DNA of 64,000 bases, from positions 1 to 64,000 of the forward strand of contig JAITKM010000007.1 of assembly GCA_031278395.1 (NCBI GenBank), written 5' to 3'. Numbering within the stretch: the first letter of the stretch is position 1; each line of letters starts with the position of its first letter. The position numbers and the translations under genes were made by a program. Of this stretch, positions 1 to 8,344 are shown in pieces. Below the pieces are notes generated by a model. That model saw nothing but the letters and a program-made list of their open reading frames with translations, was not told the origin of the DNA and did no database searches. Source of the DNA: Deltaproteobacteria bacterium. GTDB taxonomy: Bacteria; Bdellovibrionota_C; UBA2361; SZUA-149; JAITKM01.

Positions 1-1655
1 TCAGAGAGCATTTTTAAAAACTTTTCTTCAAAGTTCGGCACAGTTTTATCTTGATAAGCCTTATAAAGAGCATTAGCAATACAGTTTGCAAAAGAATACT
101 GATAGCAGTAAAACGGATAGCAAAATATTTGCATTATCGAAAACCAATCGTGAGTCTGTTCTGCCCTGAATTTAACTACCTTCCCCATATATTTCTGCGC
201 CTCTTCTCTGTAAATCTGCGCTATTCTTTCTCCAGAAAGCTCGCTTTTTTTTCGCTCAATATGGACACGTGACTCAAAAATATGAACTACTATACTCCAC
301 ATAATATGTCGTATTGCCATCTCAATATTATTCATCAATAAAACTAATTTTTCCCTGCCATTGTCGGAATTTTTCAGCAATTCATTAAAAACAAGCATTT
401 CACAAAAAATAGATGCAATCTCCTTTAAGACGTCCGGCGTATTTTCATTAAGATATGATTGATTCTTAAATAAATCATAATGGCAAGAATGACCTAATTC
501 ATGCGCTAAAGTAAAAACGTCCGACATTTTACCGCAAAAACTAAGCATAATATAGGAATGAAGCCTGTTATTTATATATGCCGAGAATGCTCCGCTACAT
601 TTATTGTCTCGCACCGAAGCATCAATCCAGCTCTCTTTAAATGCTCTTTCTGCGATTTTTGACAACTTCGGCGAAAAATTCTCAAACGCTGTTAAAATAA
701 TTTCCTTGGCTTCTTTCCACGCATAGCATCGGTCTTTTTCAAAAGGAAATGGCAAAGACAATTCCCAAGTCGGTATCTGTTTTTTGCCTTGCAGTTTGGC
801 TTTTAATTTAAAAAATCTGTGCGATATTGTTTTATAGTTGGCAACGACTGTCTGACTTAATAAATTAACAACCTTGTCATCTATTTCATTAATCAAATTT
901 CTCTTAGACACCGGAGAAGCATAACGTTCAAACTTATCGGCAATCGCTTTATCTTTAACGAGCATATTATAGATAAAAGCAAAAAGCGCGCTGTTCTCAG
1001 CGTCAACCCGAACAAACTCATCGCTAATCTTTTTCCTTTTAGCGCCTCTTGATTTAAAAAAAAGATTTCCTATTTCGCTATTACCGTATATTTTACCATC
1101 TATTTTATATTTTAGTTTAGAATACGACTCTTGATACAAGCGTGCCCAAGCATCGCCGGACGTTGCAGCTTTAGATATAAAAACTGCGTTTTGCTCTTCA
1201 CTGATACTATGTCCGCTAAATCTTCGGATATGCTTTATCGCAGACACGTAAAATTTCAATTTTGAATTTTTAAGCCACTTATTAATTTTTGCATTAGGCA
1301 AGGAATTAATCTCAAAATTAATAAAAGCGATTTCTTTTTTTAAAACACTTACACATTCCTCTATTTTCTGGCATAAAGAACCGGCGTAACCGTCATTTAA
1401 TTTGGCAGAATAATTTAACTGAACAGCCATGCTTAATTTTGCAAATGTTTCTTCCACCTCTTCAAGCTGTTGAAACATTTTAAAAATCTCACTTACACTA
1501 AGCGATGAGATTTTCCCTTTACATCTTCCAACAAGCTCGGAGCAAATCTTTTTGCAACGCTTTAAATCTCTCTGTAACAGAGGTTCAGAACAAGAATTAT
1601 ACAATTCGGATAAATCCCATTCGGGAATATTTTTATCTTTTGCAGATCGCTTCAT
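1..1655 (-). CDS. M3-family oligoendopeptidase F-like metallopeptidase (copy 1), C-terminus truncated by window edge
   Basis: Open minus-strand frame from ATG at 1655 running off the window start (absent from ORF track, presumably because no stop lies inside). Reads MKRSAKDKNIPEWDLSELYNS...; contains FTLAHELGHSCHYD (HExxH) and resembles the 4942-6729 protein throughout. Confidence 0.85.
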   Translation of the reverse strand, partial: MKRSAKDKNIPEWDLSELYNSCSEPLLQRDLKRCKKICSELVGRCKGKISSLSVSEIFKMFQQLEEVEETFAKLSMAVQLNYSAKLNDGYAGSLCQKIEECVSVLKKEIAFINFEINSLPNAKINKWLKNSKLKFYVSAIKHIRRFSGHSISEEQNAVFISKAATSGDAWARLYQESYSKLKYKIDGKIYGNSEIGNLFFKSRGAKRKKISDEFVRVDAENSALFAFIYNMLVKDKAIADKFERYASPVSKRNLINEIDDKVVNLLSQTVVANYKTISHRFFKLKAKLQGKKQIPTWELSLPFPFEKDRCYAWKEAKEIILTAFENFSPKLSKIAERAFKESWIDASVRDNKCSGAFSAYINNRLHSYIMLSFCGKMSDVFTLAHELGHSCHYDLFKNQSYLNENTPDVLKEIASIFCEMLVFNELLKNSDNGREKLVLLMNNIEMAIRHIMWSIVVHIFESRVHIERKKSELSGERIAQIYREEAQKYMGKVVKFRAEQTHDWFSIMQIFCYPFYCYQYSFANCIANALYKAYQDKTVPNFEEKFLKMLS

Positions 1656-1695
1656 TAGAATTACGGATATTGTTAAACAACGCTAAAAATAAAAA

Positions 1696-1720
1696 GTAGG
1701 TTGAGCTTAACTCAACCTAC
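1696..1720 (-). terminator. Rho-independent terminator between the Cys-rich peptide gene and the M3 peptidase
   Basis: Perfect 10-bp stem GTAGGTTGAG/CTCAACCTAC, followed on the minus strand by TTTTTATTTTT. Confidence 0.75.
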
Positions 1721-1774
1721 CTGCAAAACTTAAAAACCTTTGCGAAAAATTTTTGACTACACACTAACTACACA

Positions 1775-1939
1775 CTACTTGCCACATGTGCTACATGAGC
1801 AAGTGTCAGAAACTGAACATAAGCAAAGAGAAGCATCTCTTTGAAGGTCTGTCTCTGGCAGCGCCTTTCCGTCACAAATAGACAAAAATTGCGGCTCAGA
1901 ATCGACTTCGTGAGGAAGATTAATTTCTTTTTCACTCAT
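1775..1939 (-). CDS. Putative RiPP precursor: 54-aa peptide with six cysteines and a Cys-rich C-terminus
   Basis: Too short for the supplied ORF track. Reads MSEKEINLPHEVDSEPQFLSICDGKALPETDLQRDASLCLCSVSDTCSCSTCGK*. Preceded by GAAAGGAGGTGATAAAC-ATG (near-perfect anti-SD complement) and followed by a terminator hairpin; lies just downstream of an rSAM/SPASM gene. Confidence 0.8.
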   Translation of the reverse strand: MSEKEINLPHEVDSEPQFLSICDGKALPETDLQRDASLCLCSVSDTCSCSTCGK

Positions 1940-1972
1940 GTTTATCACCTCCTTTCGGGCTTTAAAAGCCGG

Positions 1973-3289
1973 TTAAGGGTTAAGGATCGACACAAAACCA
2001 GTCATAATCAGTTCGCTAAAGAACTTTTCATAACCAGGCTCAACGATTTCAGCTACGCTGCAAATCATGTTAGGCTGTAAATTGCCTAACATATCTGCGC
2101 CTAGCTTGTTTATCAGATATGCACGATAACCGTTCCAAGCTATAGCGCCAAACTCCTCAGACCTGATAGCAAAGTCATTAATTATAATCCGCTGTCCTTC
2201 TGTCTTCAACTGCGCCATAGTTTCTTCCTGAAGCTGCTGCATCATCTTGCCGGCTCTGGAGGCATTGGGTGGATTAATTAACAATTTAGTCGCAGATTTT
2301 TTATTACAGCAGCCAAGTTTGCAACTTCCGCCACAACGCTCTAGCAGCCAACACTCATGGCATTCATCTAAAATAAATTCATCTGTCTGCCAAGCTGAAA
2401 ATTCTTGCCAAATATCCGCTAGCTTTAAGCTTTGAATTGAGCCAACACTGTCCGTCACAAACGGACATGCCCTAACTTCGCCATCACTAGCAATCGTGCA
2501 TCCCAGTATCCCGGCTGAACAACTGGTGGATAAACAAAATTTAAAGCTATCCAGCTCAGGAAAAATGCAGTACGGGACAGGCGTAGCCTTAATCACATTA
2601 ATTCCCAGTTCGTTGTTGATATAAGACATCTGGTTTAAGACATCTATATATTCTTTACGAGTCAAGGAATACGCAGAAAAATCTGCACAATTAACAGGAC
2701 ATTCAGCTACATCCATATTGATAAAGGTGCAACCCATATCTCGCAGCATTTTAGCTGTTTTCAGAAGCTCATTCTTGTTAAGCTTACTGACAACAGTGTT
2801 CGTGCTGAAAGATACACCATTCTGCAAGCATAGCTCAATGCCTGCGACAGTTTTATCAAACGAACCCGTAACTCCCGTAACAGAATCATGGACATCAGAT
2901 GATGCACCATGTATTGAAAAATACATAGATGCCAACCCAAGCCCTGTCAATTCATCTAAGACGCTGCGTGTCAATAACGTAGCATTAGAGTTCATAGAAA
3001 CCCTAATGCTTGTTCCGTGCCAACGCTGAAGCAGGAGTTTTATAACTCCGTAGTTCAGTAAAGGTTCGCCGCCGGTTAAGCACACGCTAAACACTTTTGC
3101 GTCAATCAACTCTTGAGCTACTTTTTCTGCTAGTTGTTCAGTCATCTGATTAGATGCTGAACAATACTGTTGAACTCCAAAATCGCGCCAGTAGTTGTAA
3201 CAATGCATGCAACCAAGATTACAATTGCCTGTTACTTCTACAAAAACACGAATCGGAGATTTCAACCTCCGAAACAATCTTCTACTCAT
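1973..3289 (-). CDS. Radical SAM/SPASM peptide-modifying enzyme with C-terminal PqqD-like (RRE-type) domain
   Basis: CNLGCMHC (CX3CX2C) rSAM motif, LTGGEPLLN, Cys-rich SPASM-like region (CHECWLLERCGGSCKLGCC), C-terminal segment resembling PqqD (AIRSEEFGAIAWNGYRAYLINKLG...FFSELIMTGFVSIL). Confidence 0.85.
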   Translation of the reverse strand: MSRRLFRRLKSPIRVFVEVTGNCNLGCMHCYNYWRDFGVQQYCSASNQMTEQLAEKVAQELIDAKVFSVCLTGGEPLLNYGVIKLLLQRWHGTSIRVSMNSNATLLTRSVLDELTGLGLASMYFSIHGASSDVHDSVTGVTGSFDKTVAGIELCLQNGVSFSTNTVVSKLNKNELLKTAKMLRDMGCTFINMDVAECPVNCADFSAYSLTRKEYIDVLNQMSYINNELGINVIKATPVPYCIFPELDSFKFCLSTSCSAGILGCTIASDGEVRACPFVTDSVGSIQSLKLADIWQEFSAWQTDEFILDECHECWLLERCGGSCKLGCCNKKSATKLLINPPNASRAGKMMQQLQEETMAQLKTEGQRIIINDFAIRSEEFGAIAWNGYRAYLINKLGADMLGNLQPNMICSVAEIVEPGYEKFFSELIMTGFVSILNP

Positions 3290-3510
3290 ATTTAGTTTTT
3301 CCTTTCTGGTTAGAGAAATGAAAGTGTTTATGTAAAAACCTTAAGAAAAACATTTTCTACGATAAATACAAACGTTATGTTTCTGCCGCAGGATGTTTTT
3401 CTTGAAAACATTTCCGACCGCCAGTATCAAAAAAAAAAAATAAGCAAGTGGTTAAAAAAATTTTTAAAATCTATAAAAATTAACAAGTTATATAAAGCGA
3501 AAGTAACCCG
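3290..3510 (-). promoter_or_regulatory. Conserved leader/upstream region of rSAM gene (copy 1)
   Basis: Nearly identical to 7914-8135 upstream of the second rSAM remnant; contains overlapping inverted repeats AAGAAAAACAT/ATGTTTTTCTT and TGTTTTtcttgAAAACA. Confidence 0.55.
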
Positions 3511-3567
3511 CACCATGGGGAAAAACCAGAAAAAAAACACTAGAGTCACAGATAAATAATTATACAA

Positions 3568-4332
3568 TTATACAACCCTATAACGTTTTTCTTCCGGAAA
3601 TTTTCGTAAAAACTCATCAATCGACTGAACAAGATTTGTTTCAGGCTGTTTTCCAATACATTCATCCATATACGAACAAACTTTTGCAATTTCCTGATAT
3701 TGTGAAATGGTGCCATCCGACCATTTATAAAAATTGTCTATCTCATTAATCTCGTTAAAAGCATAAATGCATAAATTATCTACAATCCGCTCTTTCTCTT
3801 CTTGCTGTAATTTAAATCGCTGAACTATTATTTCTTCGATTCCTAAATGCAACATTTCGTGCACGAGAGTAACAGAGACTTTCCAAAAATTATCCCCACA
3901 ATAACCAAAGTCCACAACTCCAAATTTAGCATGATAGCCCGCCCCTGCTCTATAGCAATTTATATCGATTCTATATTCACGCCAAATCTTAAAATCCCAA
4001 CTTTTATTTAACGCTTCAAAGCGTAAATAACACTTTTGAACAATTGGAATTGCTGATTCGATTACCTCAACCATTTTTTTGTGTTCACCAATGTCAAATA
4101 ATTCTATCTTAAATCGTTCAAAATATTTATCACAAAACTGCTTATCATTATCAATTTTTGCCAAACATATATCGTCAATCATTTCATTAATTAATAGGTT
4201 ATTTTTGCTTCGCAGAAATCTTTCCATATAAAGACGATTATTTTTCTTAAACCATTCTAATCGACAAATATTAGAACATAAATTGTTCCACGCTTGATTG
4301 ACATCAGGGATTACAATTTGGAAATTAAACAT
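3568..4332 (-). CDS. Uncharacterised HExxH protein (putative metallopeptidase)
   Basis: 254-aa ORF with VTLVHEMLHLGIEE; no secretion signal obvious; lies between the two M3/rSAM modules. Confidence 0.6.
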   Translation of the reverse strand: MFNFQIVIPDVNQAWNNLCSNICRLEWFKKNNRLYMERFLRSKNNLLINEMIDDICLAKIDNDKQFCDKYFERFKIELFDIGEHKKMVEVIESAIPIVQKCYLRFEALNKSWDFKIWREYRIDINCYRAGAGYHAKFGVVDFGYCGDNFWKVSVTLVHEMLHLGIEEIIVQRFKLQQEEKERIVDNLCIYAFNEINEIDNFYKWSDGTISQYQEIAKVCSYMDECIGKQPETNLVQSIDEFLRKFPEEKRYRVV

Positions 4333-4797
4333 GATATTTAAAAAAAATACTTATAAAAATCGCTATGTAAAAGGGGGTATTTTATCATCTAAAAACACCC
4401 AAAAAGCAAAACCAATTATTAAAAAAGTGCTAATTTTTAACCAAAAAATTAGCAAAAGGAAAAGCATATATGGGGACATCATAGCATACATACTGTATGA
4501 CTATTGCCTTCCATTATAGTCTCTGTCTGCATCACAATCGCAATCACAATTTCTTTCTGGTGCAGGGTTACTTTTTGTTATCTTATCTTTATTATCTTTC
4601 TACGATTACTCTTATATAAAATCAACTGATAAACTGGACGATATATTCTTTTATCATTAAATTTCTTTAGACTGATTTTAAAAGAATCGCAAAAAAAACC
4701 TGCACCAAAATTTTTTCCAATTTTTTTTTTAAATTATACTGGCGGAACCTCAACAGCTTTAAAGTATCCGGGAATTTTTAGAAGTTTCCTAAAATGC

Positions 4798-4856
4798 CTA
4801 GGGAGAGACTCGAACTCTTACAGGGTTACCTTTAATTAAAGGACTCTCGCTTGCAA
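4798..4856 (-). pseudogene. Degenerate tRNA-Leu-like 3' fragment
   Basis: Minus strand GCGAGAGTCCTTTAATTAAAGGTAACCCTGTAAGAGTTCGAGTCTCTCCCTAGGCA: long variable arm, T-arm GAGTTCGAGTCTC and acceptor 3' strand, but no matching 5' half upstream. Confidence 0.5.
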
Positions 4857-4941
4857 AAACCAATAATTGATCACAAACCAAAGAATATCACAAAATGTCG
4901 CAAGCATAATATATTTACAAAATAATCAACACTGAAATCTA

Positions 4942-6729
4942 TTACGATAACACTACAACTTGAGATAATTCCTCAGCTTCGTCAAGATAATCAGAAATTA
5001 AATTTAGCCCTTTTTGCCAGAAGTCTTTTTGATTAACATCCAATCCAAAGGGTTTTAGCAATTCTTGATAGTCTTTTACTCCTGATTCAGAAAGCAGCTT
5101 TAAATATTTTTCTTCAAAATCTGGAACTAATTTTTCTTGATAAACTTTATATAGCGACTGAACAATACCACTCGCAAAAGAATACGAATAACAATAACAC
5201 GGATGAAAAAAGCAAGTCGGAAAAGAAAGCCATTCATGATTTGGCTTATCCATTAGATTCACCGTCGAGCCAAAATATTTACTTCTTTCTTCCTGAAAAA
5301 TTTGCGCCAAGTGTTCTGCAGAAATCATTCCTTTATTGATTTCTTGATGCGCACGAATTTCAAAATTATGAAATAACGCTGTGTATAAACTATCATTTAT
5401 CATCTGTTGAATTTGGCTCATCAATATTTCTAGTTTTTCTAAATCAGATTTTACAAAGTCTAGTAACTTTCTTAAGGTCAAAAAAGCTCCAAAGGTAGAA
5501 GGAACTTCGCACAAAAATATCGACGAATTATTGTTTAAAATCTTTTGTTGCTTCAAAAAAGTAAAATGACTTGCATGTCCAAGCTCGTGCGCAAGAACTG
5601 CCACATTGCTCCGGGTTCCGGTAAACTGAAGCGAAAGATACGCGCCCCATATGGTCGGTACAGGACAAGCAAAGGCAGTATCTCTTTTACCAGCCCGCAC
5701 CTCTGCGTCTATTACGCGGTTATCAAAAAAATTCTTTACGATTTTATATAGCTCAGGAGAAAACTCTTTATAGGCGCTTAAAATGATAACTTTTGCTTCG
5801 TTCCAGTTGTAACGTTTAGGCTGGATCAAATCTAGTTGCAAATGCGCATCCCAATATGGAATTTTGGATACTCCAAGCAGTCGCGCTTTTAGCTTAAAAA
5901 AACGTTGTGAAATATTTTTATAACTATCATTAACCGTTTGCAACAATAGTTCAACAGTTTTATCATCAACTTGATTATCAAAATTAACCTTAGCCAGAAT
6001 GGAATCAAATTTATAAATATTCGCTTCAATCTTTTGATCCCGTATAATCATGTTATAAAGATACGCAAAAAAATCAGCATTATCAGCATAAACTCTTTGC
6101 CGCTCGTTGTTAATTTCCTTGCGTTTTTTTCCGTTCACCTTATTAAACAATGCCCACAATTCTGGGTTGCTATATTCTTTGTTACCAATTCTAAATCTTA
6201 GCTTAGCAAAAGATTGATTGTAAAGCCTCAGCCAACCAGTAAATGATGTCTCGTCTTTTTTAGACAAAATATTTTTTATAACATCAGACACCTTGTGTGC
6301 ACGATGTCTTCGCAAGTATTTTAGAGCAGGCAAATACTCTCTTAATTTTTTATTTTTCAATAAGCTGCAAAGTTTATTCTCAGGAATAGCAACAATTTCA
6401 TTCTTATAAAACAAAATATTGCTTTCAATATTCTGCAACTGCGCGTGTATCTTGGCACTACCAACTTTAATATTTTTGTAATTCTCCGTTTCTTTTAAAT
6501 AAAAAAATCTCCATAATTTAATGCAAATCTTTTCCAACCTCTCCAGCAACTCAAACATCTCAAACATTTCTTTGGCGTTTAGCTTTGCAATTTTGCCCTT
6601 ATATTTTGCAGCAAAATTAGTTGTTAGCTTCTTATATGTCGCTAAATCTTCTTTTATCTTCGGATCAGAAACCGACTTATACAATCTTGACAAATCCCAA
6701 CGCGGTAACTTTTGATTATTTTCCTTCAT
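4942..6729 (-). CDS. M3-family oligoendopeptidase F-like metallopeptidase (copy 2)
   Basis: 595 aa; VLAHELGHASHFTF HExxH motif; paralogue of 1-1655. Confidence 0.88.
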   Translation of the reverse strand: MKENNQKLPRWDLSRLYKSVSDPKIKEDLATYKKLTTNFAAKYKGKIAKLNAKEMFEMFELLERLEKICIKLWRFFYLKETENYKNIKVGSAKIHAQLQNIESNILFYKNEIVAIPENKLCSLLKNKKLREYLPALKYLRRHRAHKVSDVIKNILSKKDETSFTGWLRLYNQSFAKLRFRIGNKEYSNPELWALFNKVNGKKRKEINNERQRVYADNADFFAYLYNMIIRDQKIEANIYKFDSILAKVNFDNQVDDKTVELLLQTVNDSYKNISQRFFKLKARLLGVSKIPYWDAHLQLDLIQPKRYNWNEAKVIILSAYKEFSPELYKIVKNFFDNRVIDAEVRAGKRDTAFACPVPTIWGAYLSLQFTGTRSNVAVLAHELGHASHFTFLKQQKILNNNSSIFLCEVPSTFGAFLTLRKLLDFVKSDLEKLEILMSQIQQMINDSLYTALFHNFEIRAHQEINKGMISAEHLAQIFQEERSKYFGSTVNLMDKPNHEWLSFPTCFFHPCYCYSYSFASGIVQSLYKVYQEKLVPDFEEKYLKLLSESGVKDYQELLKPFGLDVNQKDFWQKGLNLISDYLDEAEELSQVVVLS

Positions 6730-6776
6730 ATAATTTTCCTAAAAACAGACTTTATTTATTGATAACATAAAGGTAA

Positions 6777-7467
6777 TTACACATAATTTCCCGGCGAGAA
6801 ATATTTATCAAAGATATATTTCATCCAAATACAAAAATTATAATCTATTCCATTTATTGATTTTGTTCTGTTATACGCGCTGACTTTACATCCTGCTCCG
6901 CAAAAACTAATAGCCGGGCATTTTTTGCAGATAGGATTATTGAATCTTGAAATATAGCTCTGAATATGTGTAGAAATTTTTACATTGTCGTCTATATGCC
7001 CTAATTTTATTTCAGTTAGATTCTCTAATGCTTGACAAGCGTGTATGTTGCCTTCAGGAAACACAACCATTTTTCTGCCAATACCACAACTTTGCTTTTT
7101 AAGCTTTCCAGTTTTGACAGCCTCCACTACATCCAAAAACAGATAATCGTAAATATTATATTTTATGCTTTTATTATGTGTAGCAATCATACTCTCCGCA
7201 ATTACTACTGGCAGTTTGTCATCAAATTCCTCAATACCCAAATCAATTAACAAATTCATGCCATATTTCGTTACATAAAAATTTGTGTAATAGCAATTGA
7301 TTGACACTTTCGTTATCAACGTAATTTACAAACCAATTGGGTTCATCTTTTATTAAGGCATTCTTGATGTCATCAGATAAATAAATACTTTTACATATAA
7401 GTGAATGCCAGACATATCGCGTTTTAGTTACACCATGAACAAACTTTGATTTTCTTATTTCAGACAT
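6777..7467 (-). pseudogene. Frameshifted remnant of a second radical SAM/SPASM peptide maturase (C-terminal SPASM part plus a short N-terminal segment)
   Basis: Two overlapping frames: 7243-7467 (SEIRKSKFVHGVTKTRYVWHSLICKSIYLSDDIKNAL, typical maturase N-terminus) and 6777-7319 (CGIGRKMVVFPEGNIHACQALEN...CKKCPAISFCGAGCKVSAY, SPASM). Core rSAM cysteine motif absent. Confidence 0.6.
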
Positions 7468-7496
7468 AAAGCAAAATAATGGAGCAATAAAAATAA

Positions 7497-7913
7497 CTAT
7501 GTAATTAGATCGTGAATTTCAGAACACGAACCAAGCACTGAAACCAATACGCTATGAAGCACTAATTCCTTTAACTCTAGCAAGCGTTCTTGCGTAAGCA
7601 GTGTAAGATTAGAATTCATTGTAACCACAATGCCTGCATCTTTACACCTGCGAAGAACTAATTTCACTATATTGTAATTCGTAAGTGGCTCTCCTCCGGT
7701 GAGACAGACACTAAGCACTTCAGACTTAATAAGCTCATCTATAACACGATTTGCAAGTGCTTCTGATAAATGCTCTGCTGAAGCGCAATTAAGCTGTTTG
7801 CCCAAATCACGCCACGAATTGTAGCAATGCTTACAACTCAAGTTGCAATTTCCCGTTACATCGATAAACACGAGAAGCGGTGCCTTCAGCTTCCGAAACA
7901 ATCTTCTACTCAT
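7497..7913 (-). pseudogene. Truncated radical SAM enzyme (paralogue of 1973-3289, N-terminal ~138 aa only)
   Basis: MSRRLFRKLKAPLLVFIDVTGNCNLSCKHCYNSWRDLG...SVCLTGGEPLTNY aligns with the N-terminus of the intact enzyme, then stops after IHDLIT. Confidence 0.75.
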
Positions 7914-8135
7914 ATTTAGTTTTTCCTTTCTTGGTTAGAGAAATGAAAGTGTTTATGTAAAAACCTTTAAGAAAAACACTTTCTACGATAAATACAAACG
8001 TTATGTTTCTGCCGCAGGATGTTTTTCTTGAAAACATTTCCGACCGCCAATATCAAAAAAAAATAAGCAAGCAGTTAAAAAATATTTTAAAATCTATAAA
8101 AATCGGCATGTTATATTAAAGACAAAGTAACCCTG
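7914..8135 (-). promoter_or_regulatory. Conserved leader/upstream region of rSAM gene (copy 2)
   Basis: Near-identical copy of 3290-3510. Confidence 0.55.
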
Positions 8136-8162
8136 TACCAAGAAGAAGTAACCCTGTACCAA

Positions 8163-8288
8163 GAAGAAGAACAGAACGGCGAAGATAAAGACGTGATTAA
8201 AACGGGAGAAAACAATGTTGTTCGGGTTGCCAGTAATTTACCGATGACAGAACCGCTGGCTTATTATGGGCAGATCATAAAAATATAA
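8163..8288 (+). pseudogene. Gene fragment, possibly N-terminus of a periplasmic ABC substrate-binding protein
   Basis: Open frame without a start: EEEQNGEDKDVIKTGENNVVRVASNLPMTEPLAYYGQIIKI*; the VRVASNLPMTEPLAYYGQ segment resembles Peripla_BP_6 N-termini (IKIA.NLPLTGP.A.YG). Confidence 0.35.
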
Positions 8289-8344
8289 TCAGCCAGACAT
8301 TATTTTCATTTTTTAGTAGCGACTATTTAAATCTATTGATTTTA

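Noticed and set aside
1841-2080. Listed + strand 79-aa ORF
   Set aside because: Antisense to the Cys peptide and rSAM gene; no recognisable motif or RBS.
3318-3400. Possible 27-aa leader peptide MFSRKTSCGRNITFVFIVENVFLKVFT in the rSAM leader
   Set aside because: The frame is not preserved in the near-identical second leader because of a 1-nt indel, and there is no convincing SD.
4495-4610. Minus-strand frame ending SNPAPERNCDCDCDADRDYNGRQ* looked like a second Cys-rich precursor
   Set aside because: No start codon or SD downstream of the preceding in-frame stop; the CDCDCD stretch comes from a GTGATTGCGATTGTGAT simple repeat next to a copy of the dispersed repeat.
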